Of a stretch of DNA of 25,531 nucleotides, positions 20,866-25,531 are shown in pieces (positions within the stretch are counted from its first letter, which is position 1; every line of letters starts with the position of its first letter). Position numbers and translations under genes: made by a program. The notes under the pieces were generated by a model. That model saw nothing but the letters and a program-made list of their open reading frames with translations, did no database searches and was not told the origin of the DNA. Source of the stretch: JANLSO01 sp031362405. Lineage in GTDB: Bacteria > Actinomycetota > Thermoleophilia > Miltoncostaeales > Miltoncostaeaceae. Where the stretch lies: positions 1 through 25,531 of the forward strand of contig JANLSO010000052.1 of NCBI GenBank assembly GCA_031362405.1, given 5' to 3'.

Positions 20866-21816
20866 GTGGCGGAAGAACGTGATCTGATCATCATCGGTGG
20901 CGGGCCCGCGGGCCTCACCGCCGCCATCTATGCGGCCCGGGCGAACGTCGCCCCACTGATCGTCGAGGGCTACGCGGCGGGCGGGCAGCTGATGATCACC
21001 ACCGACGTCGAGAACTACCCGGGTTTCCCGATGGGTGTTCAGGGGCCGGAGCTGATGCAGATGTTCCGCGACCAAGCCGAGCGTTTCGGCGCGGAGTTCC
21101 AGTCGATCGACGTCACCAAGGTCGATTTTTCGAGCAGCCCGTTCGGCGTCTGGGCCGACGACACCGAGTACCGCGCCAAGAGCGTGATCATCTCGACCGG
21201 GGCATCGGCCCGGTGGCTGGGCCTCGAGAGCGAGACCCGTCTGCGCGGCTACGGCGTCAGCTCATGCGCCACATGCGACGGCTTCTTCTTCAAGGACAAG
21301 ACGATGGTGGTCGTCGGTGGTGGCGACACCGCCATGGAAGAGGCCCTCTTCCTCGCGCGGATGGCCTCCGAGGTGATCGTCGTGCATCGGCGCGATGAGT
21401 TTCGCGCCTCGAAGATCATGGCCGACCGGGTAATCGCCCACCCGAAGATCCGCGTGCGCTGGAACGCCGATGTCGACGAGGTTCTTGGTGAGACGGCGGT
21501 CGAGGCCGTGCGCGTCCGCGACACGGTGACCGGAGAACTCGACGACATCCCCGCTCAGGCGATCTTCGTGGCGATCGGCCACACGCCGAACACCTCGCTC
21601 TTCGCCGACACCGGTGTCGAGATGACATCCGAGGGGTACCTCATCACCGATGGCACACGCACCAACATCGACGGGGTCTTCGCCTGCGGCGATGTGCAAG
21701 ACACGGTCTACCGCCAGGCGATCACGGCCGCCGGCAGCGGCTGCATGGCCGCCATCGATGCCGAGCGGTGGCTCGAAGAGGCCGCACATGCTCCGACTAC
21801 TTCCGCAATCGCGTAA
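20866..21816 (+). CDS. trxB: Thioredoxin-disulfide reductase
   Basis: This 316-residue flavoprotein transfers electrons from NADPH through FAD to thioredoxin. It shows the FAD dinucleotide fold GGGPAGLTAAIYAARA near residues 11-26, redox pair CATC (C134, C137) in SSCATCDGFF, the NADPH fold VVGGGDTAMEEALFLA with the HRRDEFRASK basic motif, and the final GVFACGDVQD. I chose the GTG at 20866 because AAGGAG lies six bases upstream; a GTG at 20848 is in frame but lacks a site. It begins the trxB-trxA-fmdB-csoR operon, and a CsoR-type operator lies 28 bp upstream. Regulation by a thiol- or metal-sensing CsoR-family repressor would be unusual for a thioredoxin reductase. Confidence 0.96.
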   Translation: MAEERDLIIIGGGPAGLTAAIYAARANVAPLIVEGYAAGGQLMITTDVENYPGFPMGVQGPELMQMFRDQAERFGAEFQSIDVTKVDFSSSPFGVWADDTEYRAKSVIISTGASARWLGLESETRLRGYGVSSCATCDGFFFKDKTMVVVGGGDTAMEEALFLARMASEVIVVHRRDEFRASKIMADRVIAHPKIRVRWNADVDEVLGETAVEAVRVRDTVTGELDDIPAQAIFVAIGHTPNTSLFADTGVEMTSEGYLITDGTRTNIDGVFACGDVQDTVYRQAITAAGSGCMAAIDAERWLEEAAHAPTTSAIA

Positions 21817-21830
21817 AGGACGAATCCGAA

Positions 21831-22154
21831 ATGGCTGAAGGCGTGCTCGAGATCACGGCAGACAACTTCCAGGCACTGGTACTCGAAAGCGAGAAGCCGG
21901 TGCTGATCGACTTCTGGGCCGAGTGGTGCGGCCCGTGCCGCATGATCGCGCCCGTCGTCGAGCAGATCGCCAAAGAGCGCAGCGACACCCTCGTCGTCGG
22001 CAAGCTCGACGTCGACGCGCACGGCGCGATCGCCCAGCAGTACGGCGTGCAGGGAATCCCGTTCCTAGCGCTTTTCGAGAACGGCAAGGTCGCCAAGCAG
22101 GCCGTCGGGGCGATGCCGAAGGCCGCCCTCGAAAAGCAGCTCGGGCTCGAGTAG
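21831..22154 (+). CDS. trxA: Thioredoxin
   Basis: This is a 107-residue classical thioredoxin. The active site WCGPC has C33 and C36 within LIDFWAEWCGPCRMIAPVVEQIA; the cis-proline loop is GVQGIPFLALFENGK, with Phe where Thr is more usual. Asp and Lys positions of the fold (IDFWA, KLDVDAH) are kept. The gene starts 14 bp after trxB with an AAAGGA ribosome site and is followed after 12 bp by the FmdB gene. It would be reduced by the neighbouring TrxB and serve peroxiredoxins, reductases and possibly persulfide removal, which fits control by a thiol-sensing repressor. Confidence 0.96.
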   Translation: MAEGVLEITADNFQALVLESEKPVLIDFWAEWCGPCRMIAPVVEQIAKERSDTLVVGKLDVDAHGAIAQQYGVQGIPFLALFENGKVAKQAVGAMPKAALEKQLGLE

Positions 22155-22166
22155 GAGGGGCCTACG

Positions 22167-22394
22167 ATGCCAACGTACGACCTCGTCTGCGGCGATTGCA
22201 ACACTCAGTTCGAGCGTTTTCGCCAGGGCTTTTTGCGCGATGTCGACCGGGTCTGCCCGCAGTGCAATTCGGTGAAGGTGCAGCAGCGCTTCACCGGGTT
22301 CGTGACGGCCCGCCCGAGCAAGGGTGATGGTGGACCGGCCAGCGTGAAGAGCTTCGGCGGGGGCTGCTGCGGCGGCGCCTGCGGGTGCGGATGA
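22167..22394 (+). CDS. FmdB-family zinc-ribbon protein with Cys-rich tail
   Basis: This 75-residue protein opens with the FmdB signature MPTYDLVCGDC and has two CxxC knuckles (C8/C11, C30/C33) making a zinc ribbon. The middle is a basic linker, and the C-terminus is a Gly/Cys-rich tail with four cysteines (GGGCCGGACGCG). FmdB-type proteins were named from a putative regulator of formamidase; their real role is unclear. An AGGAGGGG ribosome site lies just upstream. Its stop overlaps the csoR-like start by 4 bp (ATGA). In this redox operon the tail could bind metal or sense thiol stress, but that is speculation. Confidence 0.88.
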   Translation: MPTYDLVCGDCNTQFERFRQGFLRDVDRVCPQCNSVKVQQRFTGFVTARPSKGDGGPASVKSFGGGCCGGACGCG

Positions 22395-22669
22395 GCACCA
22401 CCCCCGCATCACCGCCCGATCAGCTGGTCGTCCGCCTGAAACGGGCGGAAGGCCAGCTGCGCGGCGTCCAGCGGATGCTCGATGAGGGCGCCGAGTGTCG
22501 GCAGGTGCTCACCCAACTGTCGGCCGTGAAGGCCGCGATCGATCAGGTGGGTCTGCAGATCATCAGCGAGCGACTGCGCACGTGCGTCACCGACGGCGGC
22601 CAGGATTGCATCGAGCAGTTCGACGACGCGGTCGCCACCTTCCTGAGGTTCGCCAGCCTCGCGAAGTAA
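22391..22669 (+). CDS. CsoR/CstR-family repressor, probable thiol/persulfide sensor
   Basis: This 92-residue all-helical repressor belongs to the CsoR/RcnR/FrmR (DUF156) family: RLKRAEGQLRGVQRML at residues 15-30, then AECRQVLTQLSAVKAAIDQVGLQIISERLRTCV. Aligned with M. tuberculosis CsoR, the Cu(I) ligands C36 and C65 are kept but the third ligand, H61, is R61. Two cysteines without the histidine is the pattern of the persulfide sensor CstR. A third cysteine, C73, is extra. FrmR is less likely because its conserved N-terminal P-H and His60 are not evident. It is the last gene of the trxB-trxA-fmdB operon, translationally coupled to fmdB, and a CsoR-type palindrome precedes trxB. I infer autoregulation in response to reactive sulfur or disulfide stress. 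Confidence 0.88.
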   Translation: MSTTPASPPDQLVVRLKRAEGQLRGVQRMLDEGAECRQVLTQLSAVKAAIDQVGLQIISERLRTCVTDGGQDCIEQFDDAVATFLRFASLAK

Positions 22670-22674
22670 CCGGT

Positions 22675-23109
22675 CTACGCGAGAACGGTCAGATGATCAT
22701 GGGTGGCAGCGGGAATTGCCGCGAGCGACAGTGATTGATCGAACGTGACCAGCCGTCCGTTGCGGGCCTTCGCCAACGCGAGCAAGTACGCGTCGGTTAC
22801 CTGGCGCGGTCCGTGCAACCGCGATTCATCGACGATCGATGAATCGAGCACACTGACGTCGCACGCCCAGAATTCGTGATATGGGCCACCGCAGGCGCCG
22901 CGCAGAAGAGCGATTGCGTGCGTGGTCGAGATCGCGTTCGGGTAACGCGGCTGGCTGATGATTCGAACAAAGCCATTCTCAGTGATCGCGCACGACGCCC
23001 AGCCGTCGTCGATTTCCCGCTCGAGCCAGCCGCGCGCCCGCCGGTGATCCACATGGTCGAGATCGAGAAGAGCAAGAAGGACATTCACGTCGAGGAGCGC
23101 CCGCCTCAC
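22675..23109 (-). CDS. vapC: VapC-type PIN-domain toxin RNase
   Basis: This 144-residue PIN-domain ribonuclease has the acidic active site in place: D7 in LLDVNVLLALLD, E44 in ITENGFVRI, D106 in VTDAYLLALA and D124 in LVTFDQSL. The overall pattern (PNAISTTHAIALLR, FWACDVSVLD) is that of the Mtu-type VapC family, whose members cleave tRNA or rRNA to stop growth. The GTG start at 23107-23109 overlaps the antitoxin stop (GTGA), and the gene ends 5 bp from the convergent csoR-like gene. RNA target unknown. Confidence 0.9.
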   Translation of the reverse strand: MRRALLDVNVLLALLDLDHVDHRRARGWLEREIDDGWASCAITENGFVRIISQPRYPNAISTTHAIALLRGACGGPYHEFWACDVSVLDSSIVDESRLHGPRQVTDAYLLALAKARNGRLVTFDQSLSLAAIPAATHDHLTVLA

Positions 23110-23345
23110 TCAGGCTCGTCTTCCCTCAGCTGGTCGATCAACGCGTTCGAGACCGTGCCGCCACGTGACGGCAGAGGACGGAACCCATGGAACTCGACGC
23201 CCCCGACCACCGGCATCCGATGCTGGCCCGTCAATGCCTGGCGAGCAAGATCCGACAGCACATCTCCGGCGCTGCGCTTTTCTCGACGCGCTCGCTCCTT
23301 CACGGCAAGAAGAACATCGTCGTCGAGGCTGAGAGTCGTGCGCAC
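23106..23345 (-). CDS. vapB: VapB-type ribbon-helix-helix antitoxin
   Basis: This 79-residue protein begins with the RHH motif RTTLSLDDDVLLAVKERARREKRSAGDVLSDLARQAL, the DNA-binding part of CopG/VapB antitoxins. It ends in a toxin-binding tail (GGVEFHGFRPLPSRGGTVSNALIDQLREDEPE) that resembles the tails of Mtu-family VapB proteins. The start is a GTG at 23345, only 18 bp after the HAD gene stop. A TGATG-TTAGCG-CATCA inverted repeat at 23351-23366 lies directly upstream and is a possible autoregulatory operator. Confidence 0.88.
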   Translation of the reverse strand: MRTTLSLDDDVLLAVKERARREKRSAGDVLSDLARQALTGQHRMPVVGGVEFHGFRPLPSRGGTVSNALIDQLREDEPE

Positions 23346-23350
23346 GCATC

Positions 23351-23366
23351 TGATGTTAGCGCATCA
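23351..23366. promoter_or_regulatory. Candidate VapB operator
   Basis: TGATG-TTAGCG-CATCA is a 5-bp-arm inverted repeat located 5 bp upstream of the vapB GTG start and covering the HAD stop codon. RHH antitoxins bind short palindromes at their own start. Position and symmetry are the only evidence. Confidence 0.3.
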
Positions 23367-24041
23367 CAGGAACCCGTGCAGGTCGCCAAGGTCAACGAGC
23401 GAGTCGATGCGCGGGCTGAGCGACGGATGGCGGGCGTCGCGATCGATCAAGACCGCCTCAAGGCCCGCAATGAGGGCTCCTGCCAGGTCGCAGACAGGAT
23501 CGTCTCCGCAGTGAACAGCCTCCCCAGCACCCACACCGGCACGCCGCAGGGCCTCGGCGAACACACGGGCGTCGGGTTTGCCGACGCCGACGTCGGCGCT
23601 GGTGACGACCGCCTGGAATCGATCGAGGATTCCCAGACGCTCGAGCTCTGTCGGCAGGTCGTAGTCCCAGTTGCTGGCCACGACGATGGGCAATCCCGCG
23701 GCGTCGAGGGCGTCAAGAGCGGGGAGCACGTCATCGAAGAGCTGAAACCGCAGGGCGTCTACGAGCATCTCGGTCAGTGGCCCCGGCGGCGGCGGGTCGA
23801 GCAGCTCGCCCGCCAGGATGCCGGCACACTCGCGGCGCAGCGCGGCAAGGGTCGTGGCGTCGCGTCCGCGATCGTGGTGGGCGCGATAGAAGCGGATCTC
23901 CGCCGTCAGGCCTCGTTCAACCGCGGCCATCGGGTTGAGGTACCCGGCCTCGGCGAGCGCACGGTGCAGAATCGGCGCCGGAGGAACGAGCGACAACATC
24001 GTGCCGTACGCGTCGAGGAGAACAGCCCGGATGCGCGCCAT
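23364..24041 (-). CDS. HAD-superfamily hydrolase
   Basis: This is a 225-residue haloacid-dehalogenase-like hydrolase. Motif I is LLDAYGTML with nucleophile D10; Tyr replaces the second Asp of DxDGT, as in REG-2-like and some dehalogenase-type members, so a classical phosphatase mechanism with DxD is not assured. Motif II is VVASNWDYD, motif III is GVGKPDARVF, and motif IV is HCGDDPVCDLAGA. An alpha-helical C1 cap lies between residues about 18 and 85. The ATG at 24039-24041 is well placed before the domain. Substrate unknown. The vapBC pair follows within 18 bp on the same strand and may be read from the same transcript. Confidence 0.85.
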   Translation of the reverse strand: MARIRAVLLDAYGTMLSLVPPAPILHRALAEAGYLNPMAAVERGLTAEIRFYRAHHDRGRDATTLAALRRECAGILAGELLDPPPPGPLTEMLVDALRFQLFDDVLPALDALDAAGLPIVVASNWDYDLPTELERLGILDRFQAVVTSADVGVGKPDARVFAEALRRAGVGAGEAVHCGDDPVCDLAGALIAGLEAVLIDRDARHPSLSPRIDSLVDLGDLHGFL

Positions 24042-24098
24042 GGTGAGGGATGCTACGCGCGGCGGCCTCGGGACTTCGGCGATTCAGGGCGTCCGGTT

Positions 24099-24104
24099 TA
24101 TACT
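24099..24104 (+). promoter_or_regulatory. Possible -10 box for the PBP operon
   Basis: TATACT occurs in an otherwise GC-rich 98-bp intergenic region, 35 bp upstream of the GTG at 24140. The -35 region at proper spacing (TTCGGC) is poor, so this is a weak call. Confidence 0.3.
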
Positions 24105-24139
24105 CGCCGGGCGTATTTGTGGGGCGGAGGGTCGACAAC

Positions 24140-24592
24140 GTGACGCGACGTCGACGGGCCATCGCAGTTTTAGGGTGTGTTGGCGCGCTCGGAGTGGTGT
24201 GGGCGCCGTCGGTCATCGCCGACCGGTACGCGAGCGGCCCCGGCGGCACCGATGGGGTTCTCACCCGCCCCGATCGTGGTTGGGAGTTCGTGGTCAATGC
24301 GATTCGCGCGTCTCGTGGCGCACAACTGGGCTCCTCATCACGCGCCCTCGCGCGGGCCCAGGCGATCTGGAACAGCGGCCCGGCGGCGCGAAGCGTGAAG
24401 CTCACCTACATGGACGGCCCGTTTTCGCTCCTCCTGCCCGGGGGCACCACATCCGCGGTGAGCCCATCGTCTCGGTTCGGGTGGTCGGTGTTCGGCAGGG
24501 TCCGCGGAGAGCGTGAGCCCCGGATGATCGGCCTACTCGATTACGAAACCGGTCGCCTCGACTGGGATATCACCCGCGAGGTCGCGCGATGA
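24140..24592 (+). CDS. Membrane-anchored or secreted protein coupled to PBP gene, unknown function
   Basis: This is a protein of about 150 residues starting at GTG 24140 with GGAGG nine bases upstream. A basic N-terminus (TRRRRAIA) followed by VLGCVGALGVVWAPSVIA forms a signal anchor or signal peptide; if VLGC were used as a lipobox it would be non-standard. The exported part of about 120 residues (for example RPDRGWEFVVNAIRASRGAQL, PFSLLLPGGTTSAVSPSSRFGW, GLLDYETGRLDWDITREV) has no motif I recognise. Its stop overlaps the start of the class A PBP by 4 bp, implying stoichiometric co-translation. A role as accessory or regulator of peptidoglycan synthesis is inferred from coupling only. Confidence 0.65.
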   Translation: MTRRRRAIAVLGCVGALGVVWAPSVIADRYASGPGGTDGVLTRPDRGWEFVVNAIRASRGAQLGSSSRALARAQAIWNSGPAARSVKLTYMDGPFSLLLPGGTTSAVSPSSRFGWSVFGRVRGEREPRMIGLLDYETGRLDWDITREVAR

Positions 24593-25531
24593 GCCCCCTT
24601 CGTCACACGCGGCGCGGGCGTCAGCGCTTTGATCGACGCACCAAGGTGCGCCGACGGCGCATCATCGCCGGCGTCGGTGCGGCCGTCGTCGCCGGCGGTG
24701 TACTGGCAACGGGGATCACCATCCACGCCGTGGGGGAGTCGCTGGAAGGACGCGAGTTCGTCTCGATCCGCGAGGGTCAGAACACTCGGATCTACGACAA
24801 AGACGGCAAGATTCTCGGCTACATCGCCGGCACCACCAACCGTACGGCGGTCCGCAGCAGGCGCATTCCGAAGTTCCTCAAGGACGCCACCGTGGCGATC
24901 GAGGACAAACGCTTTTACGACCACGATGGCGTCGACTACCGCCGTCTGGTTGGCGCCGCGGTGAAAGACATCCAGACCGGATCGGCCCGCGAGGGCGGCA
25001 GCACGATCACGATGCAGCTGATGAAGACCCTCTACAAGCCGGGCGCCGGGCGCACGTTCAGTAAGAAGGTCGAAGAGTCGTGGCTCGCGTTCCAGTTCGA
25101 GAGCCGCAACACCAAAGACGAGATTCTCGCCGCGTACCTCAACAGCGTCTTCTACGGCAACAACGCGGGTGGCGTGCAGGCGGCCTCACTGACGTACTTC
25201 AACAGGGACGTCTGGGACATCACCCTTCCCCAGGCCGCGCTGCTGGCCGGTCTTCCGCAGGCACCATCCGACTACGACCCGTTCTGCGATCCGGCGAAGA
25301 GCAAGAACTGCGAACCGGGTGCGGCCCTCGCGCGGCGCAACGTGGTGCTCGACCAGATGGCCGAGCAGGGGTACATCACCCCCGAGCGCGCCGCGAAGGC
25401 CAAGAAGACGGACCTCCAGCTCAAACCGGGCAACGCCTACAAGAAAAAGGCCGAGGGCTATTTCTTCGAGTACGTGCGCCAGAAGCTGATCGCCGACCCC
25501 GACGTTGGTAAGAAGGCCGTCCAGCGCGGCG
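24589..25531 (+). CDS. Class A penicillin-binding protein, GT51 transglycosylase part (partial)
   Basis: This is the first 314 codons of a bifunctional peptidoglycan synthase; the 3' part lies outside. An Arg-rich cytoplasmic tail (RHTRRGRQRFDRRTKVRRRR) is followed by one membrane helix (IIAGVGAAVVAGGVLATGITI). GT51 motifs then follow: EDKRFYDHDGVD with catalytic Glu, GGSTITMQLMK, the basic KKVEE motif, KDEILAAYLNSVFYGNNAGGV and ALLAGLPQAPSDYDP. The enzyme polymerises lipid II into glycan strands outside the membrane; a transpeptidase domain is expected beyond the window. The ATG overlaps the stop of the upstream unknown gene. A pair of cysteines (FCDPAKSKNCEP) in the jaw region is unusual and could form a disulfide. 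Confidence 0.94.
   Translation, partial: MSPLRHTRRGRQRFDRRTKVRRRRIIAGVGAAVVAGGVLATGITIHAVGESLEGREFVSIREGQNTRIYDKDGKILGYIAGTTNRTAVRSRRIPKFLKDATVAIEDKRFYDHDGVDYRRLVGAAVKDIQTGSAREGGSTITMQLMKTLYKPGAGRTFSKKVEESWLAFQFESRNTKDEILAAYLNSVFYGNNAGGVQAASLTYFNRDVWDITLPQAALLAGLPQAPSDYDPFCDPAKSKNCEPGAALARRNVVLDQMAEQGYITPERAAKAKKTDLQLKPGNAYKKKAEGYFFEYVRQKLIADPDVGKKAVQRG

Noticed and set aside
1..25531. tRNA, rRNA, CRISPR, IS or prophage genes
   Set aside because: No cloverleaf-like tail (CCA with a T-arm consensus), no regularly spaced repeats, no transposase, integrase or phage structural motif was seen on either strand.

Overview
This is a GC-rich, gene-dense bacterial chromosomal segment. GTG starts are frequent and many neighbouring genes share 1-8 bp overlaps (ATGA, GTGA or TAGTG). 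The content (Zur/ZnuABC, AhpE-like peroxiredoxin, HipBA, VapBC, RhtA-like exporter, actinobacterial-style GT51 PBP, a relic chemoreceptor) points to the Actinomycetota. I lean toward a Thermoleophilia/Solirubrobacterales-like organism, but that is inference from protein style; no rRNA is present. I see no tRNA, rRNA, CRISPR array, insertion sequence or prophage.

Layout. (1) 1-3556, minus strand: a zinc uptake and allocation operon, znuA-znuB-znuC-zur-cobW-family GTPase (the last cut by the window edge), with AT-rich candidate operators at both probable promoters. (2) 3608-4129: a GNAT acetyltransferase. (3) 4159-5416, minus: a hipBA pair in which HipA has lost about 100 internal residues and ends inside a palindromic repeat. 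(4) 5526-7112: lipB, two small minus-strand ORFs (a membrane peptide and an IscX-like acidic protein) and an AhpE-like peroxiredoxin. (5) 7114-11841, minus: a coupled operon of two MFS exporters, a luciferase-like monooxygenase and rlmN. (6) 11885-12882, minus: the frameshifted and deleted remains of a methyl-accepting chemotaxis protein, then a PAP2-like membrane protein. (7) 13413-18343, minus: a tightly overlapping arginine succinyltransferase (AST) operon, M20 peptidase-astA-astD-astB. The M20 enzyme sits where a succinylglutamate desuccinylase is needed; astC and astE are absent here. (8) 18390-20803: RhtA-like exporter, secreted YHYH protein, membrane protein. (9) 20866-22669: trxB-trxA-fmdB-csoR-like operon, preceded by a near-perfect CsoR-type operator. 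(10) 22675-24041, minus: a HAD hydrolase and a vapBC module. (11) 24140-25531: an unknown membrane-anchored protein coupled to a class A penicillin-binding protein that runs off the window.

How they work together. The zinc block looks self-regulated through Zur. The thioredoxin block looks like a feedback loop: the last gene encodes a CsoR-family repressor with both cysteines of the metal/thiol site but Arg in place of the copper-binding His, and the matching G-tract palindrome overlaps a plausible -10 of the trxB promoter. I predict a thiol or persulfide sensor controlling its own thioredoxin system. The AST block would convert arginine to succinylated intermediates and probably frees glutamate with an M20 amidohydrolase instead of AstE. 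Three intergenic palindromes (436-468, 4162-4202, 20147-20185) share a GGTGCC-N-GRCACC core but have unrelated, self-complementary outer arms.
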